Source of the DNA: Terrimonas sp937888905
GTDB lineage: Bacteria > Bacteroidota > Bacteroidia > Chitinophagales > Chitinophagaceae
NCBI GenBank assembly: GCA_937888905.1
Contig: CALATA010000001.1
Span: 62,001-126,000, forward strand
Direction of reading: 5' to 3'
Length of the DNA stretch: 64,000 nucleotides
Shown: in pieces, positions 18,041 to 25,671 of the stretch
Layout of the letters: every line of letters begins with the position of its first letter
How positions within the stretch are numbered: position 1 is the stretch's first letter
Notes under the pieces: model-generated
Database searches by the model: none
Seen by the model: the letters and a program-made list of their open reading frames with translations, nothing else
Told to the model about the DNA's origin: nothing
Program-made: the position numbers and the translations under genes

Positions 18041-18048
18041 CAAATATA
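18041..18048 (-). promoter_or_regulatory. Putative -7 promoter element
   Basis: The minus strand reads TATATTTG (TAnnTTTG). It lies 4 bp before the first possible ATG of the effector-binding protein, so it either makes a leaderless message or argues for an internal start. Confidence 0.45.
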
Positions 18049-18085
18049 GCCTGCTTAACAGCCTGAAGTCAAGAGAAAAACACCA

Positions 18086-19498
18086 TCATTCGTCGACTTT
18101 TTTCTGCATCAGTCGACGGGTGTAGTCCGACCAGTCCCGGGTGCCGGCCGGGATGCGATAATGTGGTGGTATGCCCACAAATTCGTATTTCCATTCTTCA
18201 CGATATACCGTCGTTGTCCAGAGCAGTATACGTCCATGTGGTGTTTCCGTTTTCATCACATTGCCGTATCCCGTATAGCCACCGGAATTTTCACCAACCA
18301 GTATGGTCTTATTGCTATGCAGGGCTTCTATCAGCAGTGATTCGCAGGTACTCGCGCAACCTTTGTTATAAAGTATCGCCACCTTCAGCGGAAAACCTGT
18401 ATTCTCCCGATATATATGTCGCTGTGCCTTACCATTGTCAAATGCCGTGAAGCTGTATGGCCGGGCCTTTTTCATCAAAGCGATAGGATATTTAAACACA
18501 TCCTGTTCTGCATCGGGATTATTGCGTAGCGACGCATCATAAGCTTCATAAGCTTCGATATTGGCCGGCGTTGCATAGTATTCCATCACATCGCCGTCGT
18601 AGGGACCGGTATAGATAAGTTCCATCAAGGTTTTATATGATTGGTCAGAACCTCCGCCATTGTTACGAACATCCAGGATAAAATAAGGATGCGCTTTGAT
18701 CTGCGGAATGTATTTTTTATAAGCATCTTCCAGTGACTTGCCAAATTTTGCACTAAAGCTACTGACGCTGAGCATGGTTGTCTGGCTATCGAGGACAGAA
18801 AACTCAACCAGTCCCACATCTTTTATTCCCGGAGCAGGTATGGTTGTTTTATACCATCCATTCAGCGCGGGAACTTTTTCGCTGGTAGCTATTTTCTCAT
18901 ACATCAACTGATGCGTTCGCATATACGCATATACTTCCCACAACGAATCGTTTTCCTTTTTCAGTTCGAATTTCACCTGACCGGGTTTCCATAGAGGAGT
19001 TTTAGAAGAAAGAATAACGCCTGCATAATCTCTTCGGGCGGCGGGGCTGCGGATGAGCCTCACCACATAGGAGCTGTCCGCTGTTGCGTAGTCGCCCTGC
19101 AAAGGATCCGACGGGTCTGCCCGGGGTAAATTGTTGATCCATTCCGTTTGCGTGTACAGGGAAGATTGGAAAAACGTTTTTAATGAAGCACTATCGCTTT
19201 CATTGACGACCACGGGTTTTTCATCGATACCGCTGTGGTGGTCCTGGAGATACAAGATGTACTTATTCAGAAAAGCCATACAATACCTGCCGCTGGTATC
19301 CTCCAGGATTTCTTTTTCCAGTTTTTTCACAAAGGCCTTGTATTCTTTGTTTTCCGGTGTTTTGATCCGCTTCTTAAAACCTCCATGGTTTTGTTCGATG
19401 TGTTGCCTGACAAATTTCAGTTCCTGCAGACAGGGGCAGTCCTGCGCTTTCAGCAGCGAACAGGAAAAAAGAAGGATGACGAGTGAGATTGTGCGCAT
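18086..19498 (-). CDS. S41-family (C-terminal processing-like) peptidase
   Basis: A 470-residue exported protein with a signal sequence (MRTISLVILLFSCSLLKA). Residues about 260-460 form an S41/ClpP-crotonase-fold peptidase domain: FILDVRNNGGGSDQSYKTL is the conserved strand-turn, and the nucleophile segment is NKGCASTCESLLIEAL (Ser about 383), followed by GENSGGYTGYGN. A canonical PDZ domain is not obvious; the N-terminal 230 residues are helical followed by strands (PQIKAHPYFI) and include DHHSG near residue 93. S41 enzymes of this type occur in the periplasm of Bacteroidota and cleave unknown protein substrates. The gene diverges from the zinc operon, with the 35-bp palindrome between them. 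Confidence 0.88.
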   Translation of the reverse strand: MRTISLVILLFSCSLLKAQDCPCLQELKFVRQHIEQNHGGFKKRIKTPENKEYKAFVKKLEKEILEDTSGRYCMAFLNKYILYLQDHHSGIDEKPVVVNESDSASLKTFFQSSLYTQTEWINNLPRADPSDPLQGDYATADSSYVVRLIRSPAARRDYAGVILSSKTPLWKPGQVKFELKKENDSLWEVYAYMRTHQLMYEKIATSEKVPALNGWYKTTIPAPGIKDVGLVEFSVLDSQTTMLSVSSFSAKFGKSLEDAYKKYIPQIKAHPYFILDVRNNGGGSDQSYKTLMELIYTGPYDGDVMEYYATPANIEAYEAYDASLRNNPDAEQDVFKYPIALMKKARPYSFTAFDNGKAQRHIYRENTGFPLKVAILYNKGCASTCESLLIEALHSNKTILVGENSGGYTGYGNVMKTETPHGRILLWTTTVYREEWKYEFVGIPPHYRIPAGTRDWSDYTRRLMQKKVDE

Positions 19499-19577
19499 GG
19501 GAAGTTTAACGTATGATGGACGAGAATGTTACAGGATTGCACCGGTAAAGGCAAACAATAAGGCGGTACGGGTGAAT

Positions 19578-19612
19578 ATCCTATATTTGCATCATTGTTG
19601 CAAATATAGGAT
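19578..19612. promoter_or_regulatory. 35-bp near-perfect palindromic operator overlapping a promoter and start codon
   Basis: Arms of 14 bp (ATCCTATATTTGCA at 19578-19591 and its exact complement at 19599-19612) flank TCATTGT, whose ends also pair except one position, so 16 of 17 pairs match around the centre at 19595. Each arm contains TATATTTG, a perfect -7 element, one on each strand (plus 19582-19589; minus 19601-19608). The right arm includes the A and T of the ATG at 19611. The site would let one dimeric repressor control both the zinc operon and the divergent S41 gene. A Fur-family (Zur) repressor is my guess from the COG0523 gene that follows. Confidence 0.75.
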
Positions 19613-19940
19613 GCGTCTAAGAAGATCATATCAGTTGTTACCTGTACTATTACTGTTGCTCGTATACGTAGCCGGTGGCTTACCGGGTTATGTATGGCAT
19701 CGGCATGATGCCCCGGTGAAAGTTGATCATTCTTCCCAACACCAACAAATCGAACAAAGTACTTTGCATGTCATGTGCGGTATATGTCTTCATACGACAA
19801 CAAGTGCCGCGACGCCGGAATTTATTTTTCTGCCCAAACTTATTTCTGCTGAAGAGGCTTATTTCTCTTCGCAGTTCTTTTCACTTTTTTATTCTCCCGT
19901 TCAGTTACCCGCCGGACGTGGTCCGCCTTTGTCTGCCTGA
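19611..19940 (+). CDS. Small His/Cys membrane-anchored protein (DUF2946-like)
   Basis: A 109-residue protein with one N-terminal hydrophobic segment (LLPVLLLLLVYVAGGLPGYV), a histidine-rich stretch (WHRHDAPVKVDHSSQHQQ), a CGIC motif, and the C-terminal RGPPLSA ending common to small DUF2946-like proteins of Bacteroidota. The His and Cys clusters are suitable for binding zinc or copper in the periplasm. It is followed 44 bp later by a COG0523 GTPase, which points to zinc. The open frame continues 160 codons upstream, but that part is antisense to the S41 gene; the ATG at 19611, directly after the palindrome, is the first sensible start. Confidence 0.7.
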   Translation: MRLRRSYQLLPVLLLLLVYVAGGLPGYVWHRHDAPVKVDHSSQHQQIEQSTLHVMCGICLHTTTSAATPEFIFLPKLISAEEAYFSSQFFSLFYSPVQLPAGRGPPLSA

Positions 19941-19984
19941 TATTCCGTTATTCTTATTAATCTTTTTCTCAACTTATTTTTTTT

Positions 19985-21184
19985 ATGCAATTGAAAAAAT
20001 TGCCGGTAACCGTATTAAGCGGTTTTCTCGGCGCGGGTAAGACGACTCTTTTAAATCACGTGCTTCAAAACAGAGAGGGCCTGCGCGTGGCCGTTATCGT
20101 GAACGATATGAGTGAAGTAAACATCGACGCGCAACTGGTGAAAAACGGGAACAGCCTTAGTAAAACGGAAGAGCGATTGGTGGAAATGAGCAACGGTTGT
20201 ATCTGCTGCACCTTGCGCGATGACCTGCTGAAAGAAGTGGAGCGCCTGGCTTTGGAAGACCGCTTTGATTACCTGTTGATAGAAAGCTCCGGTATTAGTG
20301 AACCGTTGCCTGTGGCACAGACCTTTACCTATAAGGACGAAAACAATAATATCGATCTCAGTGCAATTGCCGATCTGGATACGCTGGTAACGGTGGTTGA
20401 CAGTTATAATTTCATCCGTGATTTTTCTTCTGTTGAAACGCTGCAGCAAAAAGGCGCAAGCGATATGGAGGGTGATAACCGGACATTGGTGAACCTGCTT
20501 ACCGACCAACTTGAATTTGCCAATGTGATTGTGTTGAACAAAACGGATTTGGTGTCGGCAGAGCAGCTTGGGCTTTTACGGAGTATGATCCGGAAATTGA
20601 ATGCCGATGCGCGCATCATCACGAGTGAAAAAGGCCGGGTGCCACTGACCGACATTCTACATACGCGTCTTTTTGATTTTGAAAAAACAAGTCAGGCTGC
20701 GGGCTGGATTGAAGAGTTGGGCAAACAACATACACCGGAGACGGAAGAATATGGCCTATCATCTTTTGTGTTCCGCAGCCGGCGGCCATTTCACCCGGAA
20801 CGTTTCTGGGAATACATCCAGCATAACTGGCCCACCAATATCATTCGCAGCAAAGGATTATTCTGGCTGGCGAGCCGTCCGGACGAGGCACTTAACTGGA
20901 GTCAGGCAGGTGGAAGTCTGCGGGCAGACAAGGCGGGTGTCTGGTGGTGCAGCATGTCGTACAGTGAGCGTATACGTTATGCCTCTTTTTTAGAAAACCA
21001 GGAGGAGGTTGAAAAGCGATGGGATAAAAAATACGGTGACCGGTATAATGAATTGGTGATTATCGGTCAGGATATGGACAAGGCAGCGATCTATCAATCA
21101 CTCGAAGCTTGTTTATGTAATGGAGCGGAAACGACTGCGATGTTTGATGGTGGGTTTTTCAGGGATCCGTTTTACTTTTTATAA
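19985..21184 (+). CDS. COG0523 (CobW/ZigA-type) GTP-dependent zinc metallochaperone
   Basis: A 399-residue cytoplasmic G3E-family GTPase. Walker A is GFLGAGKTTLLNHVL (about residues 15-29), the metal-binding CXCC motif is in NGCICCTLRDDLLKE (about 75-80), Walker B region DYLLIESSGISEP and NKTD base-recognition motif follow, and the CobW C-terminal domain ends in FFRDPF. The architecture and C-terminus (WWCSMSYSERIRY, MFDGGFFRDPF) match the ZigA/YciC/ZagA subgroup, which delivers zinc to essential enzymes under zinc shortage using GTP hydrolysis. It is downstream of the small His/Cys protein and the palindromic operator, consistent with Zur-type repression in zinc sufficiency. A hairpin terminator follows 6 bp after the stop. 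Confidence 0.93.
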   Translation: MQLKKLPVTVLSGFLGAGKTTLLNHVLQNREGLRVAVIVNDMSEVNIDAQLVKNGNSLSKTEERLVEMSNGCICCTLRDDLLKEVERLALEDRFDYLLIESSGISEPLPVAQTFTYKDENNNIDLSAIADLDTLVTVVDSYNFIRDFSSVETLQQKGASDMEGDNRTLVNLLTDQLEFANVIVLNKTDLVSAEQLGLLRSMIRKLNADARIITSEKGRVPLTDILHTRLFDFEKTSQAAGWIEELGKQHTPETEEYGLSSFVFRSRRPFHPERFWEYIQHNWPTNIIRSKGLFWLASRPDEALNWSQAGGSLRADKAGVWWCSMSYSERIRYASFLENQEEVEKRWDKKYGDRYNELVIIGQDMDKAAIYQSLEACLCNGAETTAMFDGGFFRDPFYFL

Positions 21185-21190
21185 AAGAGA

Positions 21191-21220
21191 AGCGGTCGAC
21201 CATAGTGGCGACCGCTCTTA
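21191..21220. terminator. Bidirectional hairpin terminator
   Basis: AGCGGTCG (21191-21198) / CGACCGCT (21209-21216) with a 10-nt loop, then CTTATTG on the plus strand and TTCTCTTTTATAAA on the minus strand. It lies between convergent genes (zinc GTPase and a secreted protein) and probably serves both. Confidence 0.7.
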
Positions 21221-21243
21221 TTGTTTCCGTCCCGAAAAAAATA

Positions 21244-22062
21244 TTATTTGTAGCCGACCCACTTGCGCAGCTCCTGGTTGAATATCCAGTAGATACCGTT
21301 GGCATAGGAAAAGCCGAACATCATTTCAACCGGTGCATTCTCGGGAAAAGCGAGTTTTTTTACAAGGAAGCCGGTCTTGGCATCATAAAGCTCCACTTCT
21401 TTATTGGTGACGTTGAGGAAGCCGAGTTCCTGTCCTTTGATCCCGGTGAATACCATAGAAACGGCATTGTAATCTTCGGGTGTTTCGTAGATATCCTGGT
21501 AGTCGTCAATACCATCTTTTTTGCTGCGGTTCCAGCGGATGACCACAGAATCGGTGGGTTCGCCCTGGTTATCGTAGCGGTAAACAATGCTGCCGGAAAG
21601 GAAAAGTACTTTTTTGGCGCCGGGGTCGTACGTGCCTACGCACTGGTCATTGGGTTGATACATGCCTTCCAGCACATTGGTTACTTCGGTGATATTGCCT
21701 TTGTTATCGGTAGTGTATTTAAACCAGCCGGATTCGCTGTATCCATTTCCCCAGATTTCTTTGGTAGCGGGGTTGTACCAGAGTCCGCGGGTATCGGCTT
21801 GTGTAACGAGTTCGTCGTCGCTGATTCTTTTACCGGTGGCATCGAAAATACCCATGGGAAAGGCGACATTGCCGGCGAAAGAGGCGTAGTATTTTTTATA
21901 AACAGGGTGCCAAACCACGGCGGCTCCGCGTGTGCCGGGCATATCGTCGTCTGCAGTCTTCGGCATTTTGAGTTCGCTTACTTTCTTGAGATTCTGGGTT
22001 TGGGCATCCACGCCGGCTGCGAAAGCTAAAACAGCAAAAGCGAGGAACAGGAACTTTTTCAT
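21244..22062 (-). CDS. Secreted protein of unknown function
   Basis: A 272-residue exported protein (signal peptide MKKFLFLAFAVLAFAAGVDA). I do not recognise a named family. The mature part has strand-rich repeats containing aromatic turn motifs (VVWHPVYKKYYASFAGN, TRGLWYNPATKEIWGNGYSE, NAVSMVFTGIKGQELGF), reminiscent of a small beta-propeller with about five units, and ends IFNQELRKWVGYK. There is no visible enzyme motif. The frame extends 16 codons upstream, but the Met at 22062 starts the signal peptide. It faces the zinc operon across a shared terminator and has no evident operon partner. Confidence 0.75.
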   Translation of the reverse strand: MKKFLFLAFAVLAFAAGVDAQTQNLKKVSELKMPKTADDDMPGTRGAAVVWHPVYKKYYASFAGNVAFPMGIFDATGKRISDDELVTQADTRGLWYNPATKEIWGNGYSESGWFKYTTDNKGNITEVTNVLEGMYQPNDQCVGTYDPGAKKVLFLSGSIVYRYDNQGEPTDSVVIRWNRSKKDGIDDYQDIYETPEDYNAVSMVFTGIKGQELGFLNVTNKEVELYDAKTGFLVKKLAFPENAPVEMMFGFSYANGIYWIFNQELRKWVGYK

Positions 22063-22182
22063 TGTGTAGAAATTTTGCTTAAAAATGCGGCAAATGATTG
22101 GAGTTTGCAATACCCTCTTAACGGTATTAGTATTTTAGTTGAAGAATAGCACCAGGCATCTGCGCTTCCCGGAGGCGCGCTG

Positions 22183-22210
22183 CGTGAATCGTCAATCGTG
22201 AATCGTGAAT
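22183..22210. repeat. Dispersed GAATCGTCAATCGTG repeat (family C)
   Basis: GTGAATCGTCAATCGTGAAT followed by CGTGAAT, a second copy of the family seen at 17499-17545 and 24092-24120, here in the divergent gap before the helix-hairpin-helix gene. Confidence 0.7.
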
Positions 22211-22301
22211 GGGTTGCCTTGATCCGCCCTTCGCCCCCTTGTTGGTTTTAGATCAACAAAAGCACTTGATACTCCTTCGACTTTTACCTTATCTTAGTAA
22301 T

Positions 22302-22598
22302 ATGGCCAAATCAGCGCGCACGCTCAGAACCTGCCCGGCGGGACATCGGTACTACAAAAGCAGCGACTGTCCTACTTGCCCGGTATGTGCCAATGAGGCG
22401 GCGGTACCGGATAATTTTCTGGGAAAACTGGGTAAGCCGGCACGTAACACCTTGCTACATTATGGAATCGATACCATTGAAAAACTGGCAGCACATACGG
22501 AAAAGGAAATTCTCGCGCTGCATGGTATGGGTAAAGCGTCGTTGCCGGTGTTAAAGGATGAGTTGAAAAAAGCGGGGTTGCAATTCAAAAACGATTAA
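22302..22598 (+). CDS. Small zinc-ribbon plus RNA-polymerase-alpha-CTD-like protein
   Basis: A 98-residue cytoplasmic protein. Residues 9-35 hold a Cys/His cluster (TCPAGHRYYKSSDCPTCPVC) that looks like a zinc ribbon, and residues 45-95 resemble the C-terminal domain of RNA polymerase alpha, with helix-hairpin-helix elements NTLLHYGIDTIEKLAAHTEK and LHGMGKASLPVLKDEL. Stand-alone proteins of this type are common in Bacteroidota; binding to DNA or to proteins is likely but the function is unknown. The frame is open upstream to 22209, but that part is unlike the family, and the Met at 22302 (MAKSARTLRTC) was chosen. Confidence 0.85.
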   Translation: MAKSARTLRTCPAGHRYYKSSDCPTCPVCANEAAVPDNFLGKLGKPARNTLLHYGIDTIEKLAAHTEKEILALHGMGKASLPVLKDELKKAGLQFKND

Positions 22599-22727
22599 TA
22601 CCAGCTTTTAAAGTTGCTCCTTTCCCCGTACAATTGCCAAAGTACATTTGTCATGAAAGCCCTCTTTCTTGCCCGGCTATTCATAAAGCCGGGATATACT
22701 TCCGCAATAAAGCGGTGAATCAGCATA
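22595..22727 (-). pseudogene. Relic of a paralogue of the downstream secreted protein
   Basis: On the minus strand a stopless stretch encodes HRFIAEVYPGFMNSRARKR followed by AFMTNV, matching the C-terminus of the adjacent 23001-23993 product (TGFLNEVYPGFINPGETKM, ALMTKI). The nucleotide match (22649-22727 against 23025-23103) aligns without gaps over 79 bp at roughly two thirds identity. Upstream of the relic the similarity stops and no start or signal peptide is found, so this looks like the decayed 3' end of a tandem duplicate. Confidence 0.6.
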
Positions 22728-23000
22728 CATCTTTCACCAGAATTTAGCAGAAGAAAACGAAAGTTATAGCGTAAAAAAATACTGATAAGACAAATTTCAG
22801 ATGTCGGCAGTGTCTATTTTGACTGGTTAGCGAAGATACGAGCCGGAAGTGTTGAAAAAAGCAGATGAGCTGTCAGCCTTTAGAGCGCTTCAGGGAGCGC
22901 CTGTAGGTGCCTCAGGAGCGTACCTTCCAGAACCGAAGGCAAGCGAACCGGTTCAAGAGCTGTTTACTTACTACTTAAAACTTACAACGGCTGTTTACCC
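22728..23000. other. Non-coding gap with family D repeat
   Basis: Beyond the relic I see no gene here. At 22963-22989 a TTACTTACTACTTAAAAC / TTACAAC stretch resembles the 36308-36346 repeat. A plus-strand open frame from 22849 runs antisense into the next gene and looks spurious. Confidence 0.5.
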
Positions 23001-23993
23001 TCACAACAGGCTCCTGATAATCTTCGTCATCAAGGCCATTTTTGTTTCACCCGGATTGATAAAACCGGGGTAGACTTCATTTAAAAAACCGGTAATTGCC
23101 ATACTCGTGGTGGTGAAACTATAACCGTTGAGATCAACGGTCCAGGGCGAATAGGTGTTGGATCCTGTACTGTTTGTATACTGAATAGAGATCTTTTGTT
23201 TTGCCTGGTTGGTGATAATGATGCTTTTCCAGGTGGAATTGGTACTGTAAAAACCTTCGTCCGCCAACAATGCTTTCGCCAGTGCTTCGGGCGGCATGGT
23301 TTTGATCGAGTCTACGAGGAGTGAAACACGGTCGAAATCCTTTTCCTGGAATGGAAAAAAGAACGTCTGTGCCGCACGTTGTTTTTTGATTTCCTTTTTG
23401 TACGCGCGGTAATCGGCTTCTCTAAATCCGAGATCATTCAGGGCGATGTCGAAAGGATGTTGCATGATGCCATTCAGGCTTTCAACAAATTCCTGTACGA
23501 CGGCCGGATCGATGGTGCTTTTCCAACCGGGCAGGCGCTGACGCCCGGTTTTTTGTATTTCCGGATTTCCCCATTGGCCATTTCGATATGTGTAAGAAAG
23601 TTCATTCTTTTCATGATGAAAACAACCCATTGTTCCGTCTTCAAAAGAGAGCTGCTGCAAGCCGGATTTCAGGAAATCCTGCAGTAGTTGGTTCTTGGCA
23701 AGTTGCTTTATTTTCTTTCCCGATAAATCGGTAAAATAAACGGTGTCTGCGACTATAAAAGACACGGATTTTTCGCTGGCAACTCTGGTTGTGCCGGAGT
23801 CGGGCGTAAACGGAAGTTCGAAGTACGACTGCCAGGCCGTTGCGTTTTCTTTGTAAATAAATACTTTGTTGTTTTTAACACCCAATACACTTTTGGCAAT
23901 CATGCCGATTATCTGTGGTTCTTCGGGCAGGTTAAGTTGTGCATCAGCTATTCCGCTGATAAACAATAAACTTGATAACAGGACTGTACGCAT
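23001..23993 (-). CDS. Secreted protein of unknown function
   Basis: A 330-residue exported protein (signal peptide MRTVLLSSLLFISGIADA). The family is not recognised. Visible elements are a beta-rich N-terminal half (VKNNKVFIYKENATAW, VSFIVADTVYFTDLSGKKIK), a charged helical centre (READYRAYKKEIKKQRAAQT) and a strand-rich C-terminus with YTNSTGSNTYSPWTVDLNGY and the terminal motif FLNEVYPGFINPGE that is repeated in the relic just downstream. No catalytic motif is seen. The Met five codons after the first possible one begins a better signal peptide and was chosen. It appears to be a stand-alone gene. Confidence 0.7.
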   Translation of the reverse strand: MRTVLLSSLLFISGIADAQLNLPEEPQIIGMIAKSVLGVKNNKVFIYKENATAWQSYFELPFTPDSGTTRVASEKSVSFIVADTVYFTDLSGKKIKQLAKNQLLQDFLKSGLQQLSFEDGTMGCFHHEKNELSYTYRNGQWGNPEIQKTGRQRLPGWKSTIDPAVVQEFVESLNGIMQHPFDIALNDLGFREADYRAYKKEIKKQRAAQTFFFPFQEKDFDRVSLLVDSIKTMPPEALAKALLADEGFYSTNSTWKSIIITNQAKQKISIQYTNSTGSNTYSPWTVDLNGYSFTTTSMAITGFLNEVYPGFINPGETKMALMTKIIRSLL

Positions 23994-24091
23994 ACTTTCC
24001 AGATGCATAAATTAACGGAATTGCATAAATGCGAGCTGGCAATAGGTAAATATGTGAATGCCTGGCGCTCGCTGAGGCTTTCGAAGGGCGC

Positions 24092-24120
24092 GACAATCGT
24101 GAGTCGTCAATCGTCAATTC
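24092..24120. repeat. Dispersed ATCGTGAGTCGTCAATCG repeat (family C)
   Basis: Third copy of the family, reading CAATCGTGAGTCGTCAATCG then TCAATTC, preceded by the GC-rich flank AAGGGCGCGA. A nearby 7-bp hairpin (ATTCCTG 24124-24130 / CAGGAAT 24142-24148) adjoins it. Confidence 0.6.
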
Positions 24121-24236
24121 TTGATTCCTGTCTTCGCGAATCAGGAATTGTTGTTTAATCCCCACCTTCACCGTGCGCGTTACCATACTATTTTCCTGAG
24201 TTCGTTCGTTAATAGTAAAATCAAAACCACCCCCAA

Positions 24237-25670
24237 ATGAGAAAGCTGCTTTTGCTGACGGCATTGCTGTTCGCTTTAACGCCTGTTTTTTCCCAACATA
24301 TCGAGGACACTCTTTCCACAGTTTATTGGTGCCCGAATGATACCTTCAAAATAAGATTTAAGGATGAGCCTAAGTTGTCCATTTTCACGGCCAGTCGTAA
24401 AGACAAGATCAGCCCGGGTACGGATGCTTATCCCGGTGAGTATGTCGTTTTTTATTTTGGCAATGACAGTCTGAAAGTTAACTACCACAACAATTTACCG
24501 TACGCGCATAACATTTACCTGAATTTTGCTTCTCCGAAAGGAAAGACTACACTTCGCTTTCATTTCAATTACCGGACGGCACATTTTTCCAACGAATACA
24601 TAATAAAACACAAAGACCGGGTGCGCTATGATATCCCCGAAGTGTATGAACTGGCTAACATTATCTGGACACTTTCTCCCTCAGGCCAACGCTCGGAGGA
24701 CCCTTACAAGACAGGTGATTATTACCAGCGTGTTGTCAACTATTTTAAGCCTTGGATGAATCATCCGGTATTTAAACAGTTGAACTTTCCGGATAGTGTG
24801 GTGGCAATGGAATACTACAATTTCAGGGAAAACAGTTTCGCCTTTAATATAGATGGGAAGGCTGCGGCGAAAGGCAAAGTGAAATTATTATACAATGGTC
24901 CTTACTATTATGTGTTTGGCGATGAACTGGCCGATAGCAGTCTGTTTGGCAGGCTCAAACCACTGGTGGAAGATTTTGCCAATAAGTCCAATTTCAGAAA
25001 ATTCTATCGCGAGAATAAATCCTTTTATGATCAGCAGGCAGCACGCGCTGAAAAGTTGTTGCCGATGCGCGCTATGTGGCAATGGCTGGAGAAAAATTTC
25101 CCTAATAATAAATACCAGTCATATCGCGTGGTGTTCTCGCCCCTGATCGGTGGCTCGCACAGCACGCAGCGTTATAGCACCTGGCAGGGCGACGTAAGGT
25201 TTGGTGAAAATGTAATGTTTGTTTGCGGTCCTGAGCGGTATGATTCCAGCAGAGTATTGAGTGAGAAGCAAAAGGAAGGACTTTATTCAGGCGTGGTTTT
25301 TACCGAGATAGATCATAATTATGTTAACCCGGCCACCAATAAATATGCGAAAAAAGTCGACAGTATTTTTTCACAGAGAGCGATCTGGACAATCCGGTCA
25401 TCGAGCGCTGATTTTTATGGAAATGCCGTAAGCGTATTCAATGAATACATGACGCATGCTGCGTTCTGCGTATATGTGGAAGATGTATACGACGCTGCAA
25501 CAGCGGCATTTGTCATCGGCAAAAGGGAGGATATGATGGTTGACCGGCGTGGATTTATCCGCTTCCGCGAATTCAACCAGGAGTTGCTAAAACTTTACCG
25601 GGAAAATAAAGATAAACCGCTTGCCTCCTTTTATCCGCAGCTATTAGAATGGTGCGCCCGTCAGCAGTGA
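24237..25670 (+). CDS. Secreted DUF4932-like protein (possible inactive metallopeptidase)
   Basis: A 477-residue exported protein (signal peptide MRKLLLLTALLFALTPVFS). The mature protein resembles the DUF4932 family of Bacteroidota: SPLIGGSHSTQRYS in the middle, then VVFTEIDHNYVNPATNKYA and FNEYMTHAAFCVYVED. In the family the second of these is usually HEFSH(x)YVNP, a zinc-peptidase-like HExxH; here the first histidine is a threonine (TEIDH), which argues against a standard zinc site. The role is therefore unclear. It ends one base before the stop of the convergent 25672-26223 gene and has no operon partner. Confidence 0.7.
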   Translation: MRKLLLLTALLFALTPVFSQHIEDTLSTVYWCPNDTFKIRFKDEPKLSIFTASRKDKISPGTDAYPGEYVVFYFGNDSLKVNYHNNLPYAHNIYLNFASPKGKTTLRFHFNYRTAHFSNEYIIKHKDRVRYDIPEVYELANIIWTLSPSGQRSEDPYKTGDYYQRVVNYFKPWMNHPVFKQLNFPDSVVAMEYYNFRENSFAFNIDGKAAAKGKVKLLYNGPYYYVFGDELADSSLFGRLKPLVEDFANKSNFRKFYRENKSFYDQQAARAEKLLPMRAMWQWLEKNFPNNKYQSYRVVFSPLIGGSHSTQRYSTWQGDVRFGENVMFVCGPERYDSSRVLSEKQKEGLYSGVVFTEIDHNYVNPATNKYAKKVDSIFSQRAIWTIRSSSADFYGNAVSVFNEYMTHAAFCVYVEDVYDAATAAFVIGKREDMMVDRRGFIRFREFNQELLKLYRENKDKPLASFYPQLLEWCARQQ

Positions 25671-25671
25671 G

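Noticed and set aside
21205..22029. Plus-strand open frame of 274 codons
   Set aside because: It mirrors the minus-strand secreted protein (21244-22062), which has a proper signal peptide; no domain is visible in the mirror frame.
22849..23073. Plus-strand frame of 74 codons in the gap before 23001
   Set aside because: It crosses a repeat and ends antisense to the next gene; no conservation seen.
23944..24264. Minus-strand frame with a beta-strand-like phrase (FGGGFDFTINERT)
   Set aside because: It looked like a barrel fragment, but it covers the promoter and signal peptide of the 24237 gene, runs through a family C repeat and has no start or homologue that I recognise.
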